A stretch of DNA of 64,000 nucleotides from Mycolicibacterium sp. 018/SC-01/001 (GTDB lineage Bacteria > Actinomycetota > Actinomycetes > Mycobacteriales > Mycobacteriaceae): contig NZ_VKAA01000004.1 in NCBI RefSeq assembly GCF_007096635.1, positions 62,001 through 126,000 on the forward strand, in the 5' to 3' direction. Each line of letters begins with the position of its first letter. Position 1 is the first letter of the stretch. Of this stretch, positions 9,789 to 18,397 are shown in pieces. The notes beneath the pieces are model-generated. The model was not told the DNA's origin. It ran no database searches and saw nothing but the letters and a program-made list of their open reading frames with translations. Both the position numbers and the translations under genes were made by a program.

Positions 9789-10464
9789 GCGCGAAATCGA
9801 CCGCGGCCTGCGCGTGCAGCACTGTCGTCGGAAACACCGGCAGCGCAACGTCATCGGGGCCGAGTAGCAGTTCGACCTCGGTGCAGCCGAGTATCACGCC
9901 CTGCACCTCAGGCATCCGGCTGACCACATTGCGATACACCGCTCGCGACGAGTCACGAATCACGTTGTGGCACAGCTCGTCATAGATGATGCGGCTCACC
10001 TCGGCGCGGTCGTCGGCACCGGGCGTCACCACGGAGACCCCGTAGGACGCGAACCGGGAGACGTAGAACGATTGCTCCATCGTGAACGCGGTGGCCAGCA
10101 ATCCGACTCTGGTCAGGCCCGCCGCGGCGACGGCCCGGGCGGTCGTGTCGGCGATGTGCAGCAGCGGCACCGTGACCGCGTCCTCGATGGCCTCAGCGAC
10201 GTAGTGCATGGTGTTGGTGCACAGCACCACCGCATCGGCGCCCGCGCCCTCGAGAAGACGGCCCGCATCAGACAGCCGGGAACCAACGCCGTCCCAGTCC
10301 CCGGCGAGCTTGAGTGCCTCGATCTCGGCGAAATCAACCGAAGCGAGGACGATGCGCGCCGAATGCAGTCCGCCGAGTCGCTGCGCGACGAGCTCGTTGA
10401 TCACCCGGTAGTAGTACGCGGTGCTGACCCAGCTCATGCCGCCGATCAGACCGAGTGTGCGCAC
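9736..10464 (-). CDS. Aspartate/glutamate racemase family protein
   Basis: A 242-aa protein with GTG start 10464. The N-terminus [16 protein letters not shown] matches the aspartate racemase opening. Both catalytic cysteines are present, in VLCTNTMH (about residue 82) and [10 protein letters not shown] (about 195). It should interconvert L- and D-forms of an acidic amino acid, probably aspartate, without a cofactor; some relatives are hydantoin racemases. The C-terminal about 15 residues are Ala/Pro/Ser-rich. It is convergent with jetC with a 53-base overlap of coding sequence, so its tail is constrained by the SMC C-terminus. Confidence 0.9.
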   Translation of the reverse strand: MRTLGLIGGMSWVSTAYYYRVINELVAQRLGGLHSARIVLASVDFAEIEALKLAGDWDGVGSRLSDAGRLLEGAGADAVVLCTNTMHYVAEAIEDAVTVPLLHIADTTARAVAAAGLTRVGLLATAFTMEQSFYVSRFASYGVSVVTPGADDRAEVSRIIYDELCHNVIRDSSRAVYRNVVSRMPEVQGVILGCTEVELLLGPDDVALPVFPTTVLHAQAAVDFALSAPAPAPSASSGGEAR

Positions 10465-10629
10465 TCCGCCAGAATACGAGCGACGACGCCGGCCCCGATG
10501 GCCACTGCTCCCCCATCCTCGGACATCGGAACCGGCGCGTCACTTCAGGAGGCTTCGCTCAACCCCTCGCTGCACGCGCCTCGACAGTCCTGACGAGAGA
10601 AACCATGAGCATCGTACATAAACATCGCC

Positions 10630-10642
10630 GTTTCTGAGAAAC
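10630..10642. promoter_or_regulatory. Small palindrome upstream of the TetR-TetR-MFS operon
   Basis: GTTTC-TGA-GAAAC lies 110 bases before the first TetR start within an AT-richer patch (10610-10650), in the 288-base gap between the divergent racemase and TetR genes. A TATACT hexamer at about 10683 could be a -10 box. The dyad may be an operator, but a 5-base arm is short and could be chance. Nothing else is visible in this gap. Confidence 0.25.
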
Positions 10643-10752
10643 ATAAGACATTCCGCTGCCCGGGGACGGGTGTCAGGTCCGCCTATACTGCGGTTTGCCC
10701 ACGCATCAGCTGAGCCCATGCCGATGCTGCACCGTCACAAGGGAGCGTCCCA

Positions 10753-11343
10753 GTGTCCGAGCGGCTCGCCGCCGGCCGTCATCACCTCAGCAGAGAAGAG
10801 GTCGCGGCTAACCAGAAGCAGCGCTTGTTCAAGGCACTCGCGACGGTCATGTCGATCAACGGGTACGCCCACACCACGGTCGACGACGTCATCAAGGAGG
10901 CCAAGGTCTCCCGGGCCACGTTCTACGAACACTTCGATTCCAAGCAGGACATGTTCATGTCCGGCTACGCGCGTGCCCAGCGACTCATCGTCGGGGCCAT
11001 CCGCGCGCTGCCCGTCACCGGCACTCCGATGGAGCGTTTCGCGGTGATGCTGGACCGCTATCTCGGCTTCATCGCCGCCGATCCCGTCACCGCGCGGCTC
11101 TACCTGCTCGAGGTGTACGCGGCGGGTCCGGAGGCCATGCGCAGGCGGGTGGAGCTGCAGCAGGAGTTCGTCGCCGGGGTCGCGCAGATCTTCGGTGCCG
11201 ACGACGAGAGCCGGATGTTCGCCTGCCAAGCGCTGGTCGCCGCGATCTCGACGCTGGTGACCAACGCCTTGACCCGTGGGGACATCGTCACCACACTGCG
11301 CGAACCGATCCTGGAGTACACGACCAGGGTCATGTCCGCATGA
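10753..11343 (+). CDS. TetR-family regulator (first of an adjacent pair)
   Basis: A 196-aa TetR protein from GTG 10753. The DNA-binding helices are LFKALATVMSINGYAHTT followed by VDDVIKEAKVSRATFYEHFDSK (about residues 22-65), where SRATFYEHF is the recognition helix. The C-terminal domain, with YLGFIAADPVTARLYLLEVYAAG, is close to regulators of mycobacterial lipid-efflux or degradation genes. It overlaps the next regulator gene by ATGA and leads a three-gene unit with an MFS exporter, so it probably controls exporter expression. The effector is unknown. Confidence 0.92.
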   Translation: MSERLAAGRHHLSREEVAANQKQRLFKALATVMSINGYAHTTVDDVIKEAKVSRATFYEHFDSKQDMFMSGYARAQRLIVGAIRALPVTGTPMERFAVMLDRYLGFIAADPVTARLYLLEVYAAGPEAMRRRVELQQEFVAGVAQIFGADDESRMFACQALVAAISTLVTNALTRGDIVTTLREPILEYTTRVMSA

Positions 11344-11915
11344 CGCCGGAGGTGCCCGGGCTGCGGGAACGCAAGAAATGGCAGACCCGCCGCGCGATCC
11401 GTCGCGCGGCGTTGACGCTGTTCGGCGAGCAGGGGTTCGCCGAGACCACGGTCGAGCAGATCGCCGAGGCCGCCGAGGTGTCGCCCCGGACCTTCTATCG
11501 CTACTTCGGCGTCAAGGAAGCGGTGCTGATCTCGGCCGACCATTCGCCGTTGATCGTCGCGGCGTTCGTGGCAGCCCCGCGCCACCTGACGCCGATCGCC
11601 GCCTACCAGTACGCCGTCACCGAGGTGTTCGGCGGGATGTCGGAGGAGGACCGACACGACGACCTCGTCGGGCAGCAACTGCTCTACCAGGTGCCCGAGG
11701 CGCACGGCCTGATCTACGCCGAATTCATCAAGCTGATCGACCTGATCACCGACGCACTGCAGCAGCGGCTCGACGAGCCGGTCGACGAGACGGAGCGGCG
11801 TGTCCTGGCGGGCGCGATCGCCGGGGTGATCTTCGGCGCCGCCCACAACAATCCGCTGCCCGAGAAGACCGTCCCGCTCGGTCTGTCGATCCTCGACGCA
11901 AAATTGTCGATGTGA
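11340..11915 (+). CDS. TetR-family regulator (second of an adjacent pair)
   Basis: A 191-aa TetR protein. The helix-turn-helix is LTLFGEQGFAETTVEQIAEA then AEVSPRTFYRYFGVKE (about residues 24-62). The leading RERKKWQTRRAIRRAAL is typical of the family. The start ATG overlaps the upstream TetR stop, and its own stop overlaps the MFS start (GTGA), so all three genes are coupled. Its sequence differs clearly from the first regulator, so the pair is not a recent duplication. The two regulators may act at different sites or form a heteromeric switch. Confidence 0.92.
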   Translation: MTPEVPGLRERKKWQTRRAIRRAALTLFGEQGFAETTVEQIAEAAEVSPRTFYRYFGVKEAVLISADHSPLIVAAFVAAPRHLTPIAAYQYAVTEVFGGMSEEDRHDDLVGQQLLYQVPEAHGLIYAEFIKLIDLITDALQQRLDEPVDETERRVLAGAIAGVIFGAAHNNPLPEKTVPLGLSILDAKLSM

Positions 11916-13492
11916 CGAGCTCGACCTGGGCGCCGCTGCGCTCGCCCGTCTTCCGCGCGCTGTGGATCGCGCAGTTGGTGTCGAACCTCGGCACGTGGAT
12001 GCAGACCGTGGGCGCCCAGTGGATGCTCGTCGGCGATCCCCGGGCCGACGTGCTGGTGCCGCTGGTGCAGACCGCGACGACGCTGCCGGTGATGCTGCTG
12101 GCGCTGCCGTCCGGCGTGCTGGCCGACCTGGTGGACCGGCGACGGCTGCTGCTCGCGACGCAGGGCGCGATGGCGGCGGGCGTCGCGTTCCTCGCCGCGC
12201 TGACCGGGTTCGGGTTGACGACGCCCGCGGTGCTGCTGATCGTGCTGTTCGTGATCGGATGCGGGCAGGCGCTCACCGCCCCGGCCTGGCAGGCGATCCA
12301 GCCTGATCTGGTTCCGCCGCAACAGATTCCGGCCGCGGCGGCGCTGGGCAGCATGAGCATGAACGGCGCGCGGGCGATCGGCCCGGCGATCGCGGGTGCG
12401 CTGGTGTCGTTGGCCGGTCCGACGCTGGTGTTCGGGCTCAACGCGGTGTCGTTCATCGGGATCGTCGCGGTGCTGCTGTGGTGGCGCCGGCCCCCGGTGG
12501 AGCACGACTACCCGCCGGAGCGGGCGATGGCGGCGTTGAGCGCGGGCGGCCGCTTCATCCGCAGTTCGCCGATCGTGCGACGCATCCTGCTGCGCACAGC
12601 GCTGTTCATCGCCCCGGCGAGTGCGCTGTGGGGTCTGCTGCCGGTGATCGCCGCCGACCAGTTGCACCTGTCGTCGTCGGGGTACGGGCTGCTGCTCGGT
12701 GCGCTCGGCGTCGGCGCCCTGCTGGGCGCACTCGTGCTGTCGCGGCTGCGGTCGCGGTTCGGCGCCAACATCCTGCTGACGCTGGGTGCGGTGGGTTTCG
12801 CTGCGGCCACCGCGGTGTTGGCTTTGGTGCCGATCTTCGGGGTGGTGCTGGCAGCGCTGGTGGTCGGCGGCGCGTCGTGGCTGCTGTCGTTGTCGACGCT
12901 GAACGCGTCGATGCAGCTGAGCCTGCCGGCGTGGGTGCGGGCCCGCGGACTGTCGGTGTACCAGCTGATCTTCATGGGCGGCCAGGCGCTCGGTTCCCTG
13001 ATCTGGGGCCTGCTGGCGGGCGCGACGACGAGCGTCACCAGCCTGCTGGTCAGCGTCGGGCTGCTGCTGGCGTGCGCGGCGTCGTCGCTGTGGTGGCCGT
13101 TGCACGCCAAGACCGGGAATCTGGACCTGACGCCGTCGTCGCACTGGCCCGAGCCCTCGCTGGTGTTCGAGCCCGAGCCGCTGGACGGGCCGGTGCTGGT
13201 GCTGACGTCCTATCGCGTGCTGCCCGAGAACGAGGAGCAATTCATCGCGGCAATGGACGTGCTGGGCCGCTCGCGCCAGCGCACGGGTGCGTCGCAGTGG
13301 CGGCTGTTCCGCAGCGTCGAGGAGGAGTCGACGTTCGTGGAGACGTTCGTCGTGCGGTCGTGGGGCGAGCACATGCACCAGCACTACACGCGGCTCACCA
13401 ACCAGGATCAGGCGGTCGAGGAGCGGGTCGAGGGGTTGATCGAGGGTGCAGCGACCTCGCACCACTACCTGGCAGTGCGGGAATCACGCTGA
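11912..13492 (+). CDS. MFS exporter of the MFS_3 / EntS-like family with C-terminal ABM-like domain
   Basis: A 526-aa transporter from GTG 11912. Residues 1-410 hold 11-12 hydrophobic segments, starting with FRALWIAQLVSNLGTWMQTVGAQWML and the loop motif ADLVDRRRLLL typical of major facilitator exporters. The last about 100 residues form a soluble tail (VLTSYRVLPENEEQFIAAMDVL ... SWGEHMHQHYTRLT) like the antibiotic-biosynthesis-monooxygenase-like fold fused to MFS_3 proteins. It probably exports a siderophore or a hydrophobic compound. It is coupled to two upstream TetR genes and meets a further TetR gene tail to tail (9-base overlap). Confidence 0.88.
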   Translation: MTSSTWAPLRSPVFRALWIAQLVSNLGTWMQTVGAQWMLVGDPRADVLVPLVQTATTLPVMLLALPSGVLADLVDRRRLLLATQGAMAAGVAFLAALTGFGLTTPAVLLIVLFVIGCGQALTAPAWQAIQPDLVPPQQIPAAAALGSMSMNGARAIGPAIAGALVSLAGPTLVFGLNAVSFIGIVAVLLWWRRPPVEHDYPPERAMAALSAGGRFIRSSPIVRRILLRTALFIAPASALWGLLPVIAADQLHLSSSGYGLLLGALGVGALLGALVLSRLRSRFGANILLTLGAVGFAAATAVLALVPIFGVVLAALVVGGASWLLSLSTLNASMQLSLPAWVRARGLSVYQLIFMGGQALGSLIWGLLAGATTSVTSLLVSVGLLLACAASSLWWPLHAKTGNLDLTPSSHWPEPSLVFEPEPLDGPVLVLTSYRVLPENEEQFIAAMDVLGRSRQRTGASQWRLFRSVEEESTFVETFVVRSWGEHMHQHYTRLTNQDQAVEERVEGLIEGAATSHHYLAVRESR

Positions 13493-14014
13493 GCCGAGCG
13501 CCGGCCAGAACACCGTGAAGAAGCGCTCCTGCCAACCGTCGGCGACCGCCCCGGTGCGGGCCCGCTCGGCGGTGTAGGCGCCGACCAGCGCATCGATCAG
13601 CGTCACCGCGTCGACCGCGGGCCAGGTCTGCGTGACCACCGACTCCAGCGTCGCGCGCTGCTCGGCGAGGATGCGCCGGAACACGTCGGTGAACTCGGCG
13701 TCCTCGTCGGTGAGCAGCGCGGCGAAGCCGCCGAAGCCGATCCCCGATTCGACGGCGTCGACGGCGTGGTCGATGACCCAGCGCAGGCGGTCCTGCGGGT
13801 CGGCGTGGGCGTCGAGCGCGGGCGTCGTGGTGATCGAGGACAGGGCAGCGGCAAGCATGTCGCGCCGGTCGCTGTACCTGCGGTAGATCGTCGTCTTCGC
13901 CACGCCGGATCGCGCGGTCACCGCCTCGACCGTGACGCCGCGGGGTCCTCGGGTGCGCAGCAGCTCGAGCGTCGCCGCCGCGATCTTTGAGTCCACCTCG
14001 GTTCGCGACGCCAT
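13484..14014 (-). CDS. TetR-family regulator of the divergent small membrane protein
   Basis: A 176-aa TetR protein. The DNA-binding domain is ATLELLRTRGPRGVTVEAVTARSGVAKTTIYRRYSDRRD (written in parts, about residues 13-50); the recognition helix is AKTTIYRRY. The C-terminal half (VLRRILAEQRATLESVV-like) is the TetR_C helical bundle. The gene is divergent from a 92-aa membrane protein gene with 91 bases between starts. That spacer contains two overlapping copies of one dyad (14053-14088), so autoregulation and control of the neighbour are likely. Confidence 0.92.
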   Translation of the reverse strand: MASRTEVDSKIAAATLELLRTRGPRGVTVEAVTARSGVAKTTIYRRYSDRRDMLAAALSSITTTPALDAHADPQDRLRWVIDHAVDAVESGIGFGGFAALLTDEDAEFTDVFRRILAEQRATLESVVTQTWPAVDAVTLIDALVGAYTAERARTGAVADGWQERFFTVFWPALGSA

Positions 14015-14052
14015 CGCTGCTCCCTCACCCGGAATACTCCTGCCGCCAAAAA

Positions 14053-14088
14053 CGCTACACTGTGCGTAGCGCTACGGTCAGCGTAGCG
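14053..14088. promoter_or_regulatory. Doubled TetR operator
   Basis: Two perfect dyads CGCTAC-N7-GTAGCG, at 14053-14071 and 14070-14088, overlap by two bases. Their centres are 17 bases apart, about 1.6 helical turns. The spacer sequences differ, so the arms are what is conserved. The site lies between the divergent TetR gene and the small membrane protein gene, and CTACACT in it could double as a -10 box. This is the geometry expected for two TetR dimers binding side by side. Confidence 0.8.
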
Positions 14089-14105
14089 TTGAGCGAGAGG
14101 AGTAC

Positions 14106-14384
14106 ATGATGGCGGCCTTCGCCTATCTCAGTTTTCTGTTGACCTTCGTTGCGCTGGGTCTGTTCGTATACGCCATCGCGACGGGCAGCGCCGCGGCCAT
14201 CGGGTTCGGCACGGCCCTGGTCGTGTTCATCGCGGCGATGATCGCGGGGTCGCGGCGGGGAAAGAACGCGCGGTCGAAGCCGGTTGGCGAAGCGCAGGTC
14301 CGGCGCTACCTGCAGCGGTACCGCCCGACCGAGGACGAGACGACTGAAACCGAGCACGACCTGCCGGAGAAGCTGGCGGCGTAA
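14106..14384 (+). CDS. Small two-helix membrane protein
   Basis: A 92-aa protein with two transmembrane helices (FAYLSFLLTFVALGLFVYAI, about residues 4-23, and IGFGTALVVFIAAMIAG, about 30-46). A basic stretch SRRGKNARSKPVG follows, then a soluble tail ending in acidic residues (PTEDETTETEHD). The start ATG has GAGAGGAG 7 bases upstream. I do not recognise the family. Control by the divergent TetR through the doubled operator is likely, suggesting it is made only under a specific stress or ligand. Confidence 0.75.
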   Translation: MMAAFAYLSFLLTFVALGLFVYAIATGSAAAIGFGTALVVFIAAMIAGSRRGKNARSKPVGEAQVRRYLQRYRPTEDETTETEHDLPEKLAA

Positions 14385-14386
14385 GG

Positions 14387-15313
14387 CTACTCGGCGTTGA
14401 CGGCCGCGGCGTAGCGCGAGGGCGGGTAGGGCAGTTCGATGCCGCTCTCGTCGTAGGCCCGCAGGATCTCGCGGCGCAACCGGCGCTGCACCGACCACTG
14501 GACGCCGGGGCGGGTTTTCAGCGTCATCCGCAGCGTGACCTGGTCAGAGCGCAGTTCCTGCACGCCGAGCATCTCGGGTTCACCGAGCACCTTGGCCGCG
14601 ATCTTGGGGTCTTCGAGGGCACTGTGCGCGGCCTCGAGGGCGACCTGTTCGGCGCGCTCGACGTCGGCGTTGAGGGCGACCGGGACCTCGATGCGGGCGA
14701 CGGCGTAGTCCTGGCTCATGTTGCCGACGCGGGCGATCTCGCCGTTGCGCACGTACCAGAGGGTGCCGTCGATGTCGCGGACGGTGGTCACCCGCAGCCC
14801 GACGCTCTCGACCTCGCCGACCGCGTCGCCGAGGTCGACGGTGTCCCCGACACCGTATTGGTCTTCGAGGAGCATGAACACGCCGGTCACGAAGTCGCGC
14901 ACCAGGTTCTGCGCGCCGAAGCCGATGGCGAGGCCGACGACGCCGGCGGAGGCGATGAACGGGGCAATGTTGACGCCGAGGACATTGAGGATGCCGAGCA
15001 CCACCCAGACGAGCAGGACGATCGACACACTGGACTTCAGCACCGAGGCGATGGTCTGGGCGCGCTGCTGGCGGCGTTCGGCGGTCCGGGGATTCGACGG
15101 CCCGCGATCCCGCAGCCCACGCAAGAGCGGCGGCTTCTTGTCGGCGGTGTCTTTGGGATGCCGGCCGGTGGCGGCGCGGTCGATCATCCGGTGCAGCAGG
15201 TAGCGCGCGATCAGTACGACCAGGATGTAGGCCACGATCCGGATGGGAACTTCGAGCAGCCAGTGCCGGTTGGTCTCGGTCCATTCGAAGGCGAGGTTGT
15301 ATACGTCCATCAT
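14387..15313 (-). CDS. MscS-family mechanosensitive channel
   Basis: About 308 aa from ATG 15313; a GTG at 15334 would add 7 residues. Three hydrophobic segments precede the pore helix region IAPFIASAGVVGLAIGFGAQNLVRDFVTG, which carries the Gly/Ala-rich TM3 and GFGAQNLV motif diagnostic of MscS. The following GDTVDLGDAVGEVESVGLRVTTVRDIDGTLWYVRNGEI is the MscS beta domain. The cytoplasmic C-terminal domain is short. The protein should open under membrane tension to release solutes during hypo-osmotic shock. It is convergent with the small membrane protein with a two-base gap. Confidence 0.93.
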   Translation of the reverse strand: MMDVYNLAFEWTETNRHWLLEVPIRIVAYILVVLIARYLLHRMIDRAATGRHPKDTADKKPPLLRGLRDRGPSNPRTAERRQQRAQTIASVLKSSVSIVLLVWVVLGILNVLGVNIAPFIASAGVVGLAIGFGAQNLVRDFVTGVFMLLEDQYGVGDTVDLGDAVGEVESVGLRVTTVRDIDGTLWYVRNGEIARVGNMSQDYAVARIEVPVALNADVERAEQVALEAAHSALEDPKIAAKVLGEPEMLGVQELRSDQVTLRMTLKTRPGVQWSVQRRLRREILRAYDESGIELPYPPSRYAAAVNAE

Positions 15314-15487
15314 CTCGACCGTACAGTTACCCACTCCGCCGAACGCAAATCATGCTGTGGCTGAATCACTTTGGCGCAGCGCAGCGCATGTGCGACGAAG
15401 GCCCACCATCAGCGACATTGTCGGTGTCCGGTGAGCCGCACTAACGACTTCTCCCGAAATGTCGGTGCCCACTCGTATCGTCTGCCC

Positions 15488-16420
15488 ATGGCAGCGCGAC
15501 GGGATTCGGGGGGCGGTATCGCCGGCGTCTTCGGCGTGCTGCTGGTCGTGGGGTTCATCGTCAAATACATATGGTTCATCGTCGGTGCGCTGGCCATCGC
15601 CGCCGTGGCAGCCGGGCTGTACTACGCGTCGCGCGCCGCGGTGCGACGGGCCGAGGAACAACGCCGGCTCGCCGAGCGCCGTGAGGAGGAGTTGTGGATA
15701 CGCGCCGAACGGCAGCGTCGCTGGACGATGCTCGACGACAGCCGCGCGATCTATGGCCCCGTCGGGGACGCTGCCACGCGTGCGGTGCTGGAGTCACCGG
15801 AAGAAGGGGGTCCGGTCGCGCGGCTGGCCCGCACGCCCGTCGAGCTGGCGGCGCTGAAGAGGACGAAGCCCCGGGCGTGGCAGGTCGCGCTGTTCGGGTC
15901 GGTGCTGCACCAGCGCACCGCCGAGTTGGTACCGCGGCTTCGCGACAGTCGTTCGGGTTTCACGACGGGTGACGGCATGCACGTCTCGTCGGGCCCTCGC
16001 CTTGCGGACGTGTTGCTCGGCCTGATCGACGAGATGCTGGCCACGTCGCGTCAGCTCGCCGACTTCCTCGACACGTGCGTGTCGATCCCCGACGAAGAGG
16101 ATGCCGATGCGGTCGAGCACACGGCACACCGGCTGATGGATTACCAGGTGCGGCTGCTGGAGCTGTCCGAACGCTGCCGGGCACTGTCCGCACCGTGGGC
16201 CTACACCGGCGTGATCGCTTCCTGCGCACGGATTCTCGACACCCCTGTCCGGGGGTTCAGCCAGTTCTTCGACGATTACGTCGAGGTGGCCGAGGCCCTG
16301 CCGCGCTTGCTCGAGCACGTGACGGGCCGCCTCGAGGTGCCCGCGATCGTGCTCGATCTCACGATCGACGACGCGCTGTTCGACACGACGACCGCGCGCC
16401 TGGAGGCGATGCAGCGATGA
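15488..16420 (+). CDS. Membrane-anchored coiled protein, unknown function
   Basis: A 310-aa protein if started at ATG 15488, which puts two hydrophobic segments (GIAGVFGVLLVVGFIV and FIVGALAIAAVAAGLYY) at residues 9-45. A basic coiled stretch rich in Arg and Glu (RAAVRRAEEQRRLAERREEE) follows, then a soluble helical domain without recognisable catalytic motifs. The topology is consistent with an N-terminal hairpin in the membrane and a cytoplasmic domain. It is close to and convergent with the PE-PPE gene (7-base gap). The family is not recognised. Confidence 0.75.
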   Translation: MAARRDSGGGIAGVFGVLLVVGFIVKYIWFIVGALAIAAVAAGLYYASRAAVRRAEEQRRLAERREEELWIRAERQRRWTMLDDSRAIYGPVGDAATRAVLESPEEGGPVARLARTPVELAALKRTKPRAWQVALFGSVLHQRTAELVPRLRDSRSGFTTGDGMHVSSGPRLADVLLGLIDEMLATSRQLADFLDTCVSIPDEEDADAVEHTAHRLMDYQVRLLELSERCRALSAPWAYTGVIASCARILDTPVRGFSQFFDDYVEVAEALPRLLEHVTGRLEVPAIVLDLTIDDALFDTTTARLEAMQR

Positions 16421-16427
16421 CTGAGAG

Positions 16428-17582
16428 CTACTCGTCGCCGCCGGTCGATGCCGATGACGTCGCCGCAGCGTGCTCGGGCTTGTCGGCCCTCTCCGTCGTG
16501 CCGCGGTCGTCGTCCTTCGTCTCGGTCTTCTCATCGGACTTCGGCGGTGCGGTGACGGACTTCGCGTCATCCGAATCATCCTTGGCCGCTTGCTTTTCGG
16601 CGCGAGCCTCGTCACGCAGACGCTTGCGCTCCGCACGCCGCTCGGCGGCCGCATCCTTCCACGACGTCGTAGAACGCTCAGTCGACAGAGCCGTCGCCTT
16701 GGTTTCGATCGACTTCTGCTCCTGCTCGGGCGGAGGCTCGACGGTCGGCGCCGGTCCGGGCGGTCCCGTCAGGGTGTCCGGGATGCCGTACTCCATCTCC
16801 GGACGGTGGTAAGCCTTGTCGATCTTCGGTCGCAGTTTCGCATCCAGCTTGGCGACGAAGTCGGGGTCGAAGTGGAACGCGACCATGGGCTGCAGGATGG
16901 GCAGCACCTCGGTCGGGATGAGGATCGTGGTGGTCGTGCCACCTGCCTCGTTCTTCTGGACGGTGTAGTACGTGTCCTTGTTGCGGATGTCGAATTCGGA
17001 CTGCTTCACGTGCAGGATCGCGGCACCCATGATCGCGTTGGAGACGGCGAGCATGTTCCACGGATTGTCCGGGAAGTCGGCGATGCCGTCGTACTGCGCC
17101 GTCACGATGATGATGTTGTACGGCGTGACGGGCACCGGGAGGCCGGCGAGCTTGCCGGTCCAGTGGTCACTCGGTGATCCATAGATCGCGACGTTGAGCT
17201 CGGACGGCGGCGGCGGTTCCTTGCCGTCGGCGGTGTTGAGGCGATCGGCCTCGAGGCGGCGCAGGACCTCCATGACGGCCGGCGCACCTTCGGAGACACC
17301 GCCGATGGTCTTGGGGCCCGCGTACTGCGGGTCGTAGACGGCGTTGTAGAGGTTCTCGGTGCCGACCTTGACCGAGGAGTAGAACTCCTTGCCGGGGAAG
17401 GGCACGTTCACGCGGCGGTCGTAGTCGGCAAAGTAGCCGCCGAAGGCGTTGACCATCTGCTCTTCACTGAGCTCGGCATAGATACCCTTGCCGCCGAGAA
17501 GGAGAGCTGTCGAGGCATTCGCCACACCCATCGCGGACGGCGCAATCACGAGCGCCCCGAGCAGAACGGCAAAGCGTTTCAT
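16428..17582 (-). CDS. Secreted PE-PPE domain (serine hydrolase-like) protein
   Basis: A 384-aa protein with a signal peptide (KRFAVLLGALVIAPSAMGVANA, cleavage near residue 23) and then a PE-PPE domain, a mycobacterial alpha/beta-hydrolase fold. The nucleophile motif is GGVSEGAP (about residues 94-101, G-x-S-x-G), with the acid region TAQYDGIADFPDNP near 160-173. Relatives act as esterases or acyltransferases on cell-wall lipids. It lacks a PE or PPE secretion domain and uses a signal peptide instead. The C-terminal about 110 residues are charged, Pro/Lys/Glu-rich and probably disordered. Confidence 0.9.
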   Translation of the reverse strand: MKRFAVLLGALVIAPSAMGVANASTALLLGGKGIYAELSEEQMVNAFGGYFADYDRRVNVPFPGKEFYSSVKVGTENLYNAVYDPQYAGPKTIGGVSEGAPAVMEVLRRLEADRLNTADGKEPPPPSELNVAIYGSPSDHWTGKLAGLPVPVTPYNIIIVTAQYDGIADFPDNPWNMLAVSNAIMGAAILHVKQSEFDIRNKDTYYTVQKNEAGGTTTTILIPTEVLPILQPMVAFHFDPDFVAKLDAKLRPKIDKAYHRPEMEYGIPDTLTGPPGPAPTVEPPPEQEQKSIETKATALSTERSTTSWKDAAAERRAERKRLRDEARAEKQAAKDDSDDAKSVTAPPKSDEKTETKDDDRGTTERADKPEHAAATSSASTGGDE

Positions 17583-17804
17583 GACCCACCCCGATTTCTA
17601 CAGTGACGCGTCCGGCCTCGATATTTTGACGGTACTGACGTATTGACGTGAAGGAATCGGGGAATCCCCCCGTCGTCAAGATCAACAGCCTGAATCTTTG
17701 CTATGCGATGCCGACTCGAAACCCAAAATCAGTGTTCGAACCCCCCGCGCGGTGATCGTAGGCTGGTCGTCGGAATTCTCGCCGACCTGAGAGGAGTCGT
17801 GGAC

Positions 17805-18107
17805 GTGCCGCGCCTGCAGGTATCGACGTCGGAGCTGGTTGCCGTGTCGAGCGAGCTGGACACGCTGGCGCAGGCGTTGCGGTCGGGCCTGGGCACCCTC
17901 GACGCCGACATCTCCGATGCGTTGGATGCGGGGTGGTCCGGAGACGCAGCAACGGCCTACGGCCAAGTCTGGCGGGATTGGCACGAGGGTGCGGCGCAGG
18001 TGATCGAAGGGCTCACCCGGATGTCGAGTCTGTTGCAGGAAGCTGCCGAACGATATTCCTCGACCGATGCCACGTCGGGCGACGGCATCTCCGGGGCGGG
18101 TCTGTGA
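17805..18107 (+). CDS. WXG100 (ESX-type) protein, first of pair
   Basis: A 100-aa protein from GTG 17805, which sits 8 bases after GAGAGGAG; GTG 17799 is in frame but too close to it. The helix-turn-helix hairpin of the WXG100 fold has its turn at DAGWSGDAATAYG, a W-x-G motif near residue 45. It should pair with the neighbouring WXG100-like protein and travel through an ESX type VII system, or chaperone the toxin encoded two genes on. It overlaps the next gene by one base (TGATG). Confidence 0.9.
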   Translation: MPRLQVSTSELVAVSSELDTLAQALRSGLGTLDADISDALDAGWSGDAATAYGQVWRDWHEGAAQVIEGLTRMSSLLQEAAERYSSTDATSGDGISGAGL

Positions 18108-18394
18108 TGGGCGCGTTCAGCGTCGACCCCGCTGCCTTGCTGTCGGTCGTGGACCGCATGTCGGCGTTTGATTCCGAGCTCGAGGCACACCTTGCCCAGG
18201 TGGCGAGCAGCGTCGCGCGGCTTGGTGTGACGTGGCAGGGCGACGCCGGTGAGGCCGAGCGTGCTGCGCAGGACCGCTGGGACCAGGGCGCACGTGAGAT
18301 GCGCGAAGCGTTGTCGCGGCTCCGCTCGATCGCCGAGGGCGCGCATGCCAACTACTCCTCGGCCGCTCAGACGAACGTGCGTATGTGGGAGTGA
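18107..18394 (+). CDS. WXG100-like protein, second of pair
   Basis: A 95-aa protein. The central turn GVTWQGDAGEAERAAQ (W-x-G, about residue 41) lies between two amphipathic helices, giving the WXG100 hairpin. The N-terminus FSVDPAALLSVVDRMSAFD resembles the opening of mycobacterial ESX-toxin partners. It is coupled to the preceding WXG100 gene, and the toxin starts 3 bases downstream. The three genes are one secretion unit; the two small proteins most probably form a heterodimer that presents the toxin to the ESX ATPase. Confidence 0.88.
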   Translation: MGAFSVDPAALLSVVDRMSAFDSELEAHLAQVASSVARLGVTWQGDAGEAERAAQDRWDQGAREMREALSRLRSIAEGAHANYSSAAQTNVRMWE

Positions 18395-18397
18395 TCG

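Noticed and set aside
7050..9854. Very long minus-strand frame opposite jetC
   Set aside because: A high-GC shadow of the SMC coding sequence, with no domain pattern; jetC has all ABC motifs.
10604..10637. Ten-residue open frame upstream of the TetR-TetR-MFS operon
   Set aside because: Too short, and it has no visible attenuation structure.
11714..13465. 583-codon minus-strand frame opposite the MFS exporter
   Set aside because: Arg/Gln/His-rich antisense shadow; the plus strand has clear membrane helices.
17705..17745. TTCGAAC near 17735, tRNA T-loop-like
   Set aside because: The bases on both sides cannot form a T-stem (cagtg against ccccc), and no cloverleaf or acceptor stem surrounds it.
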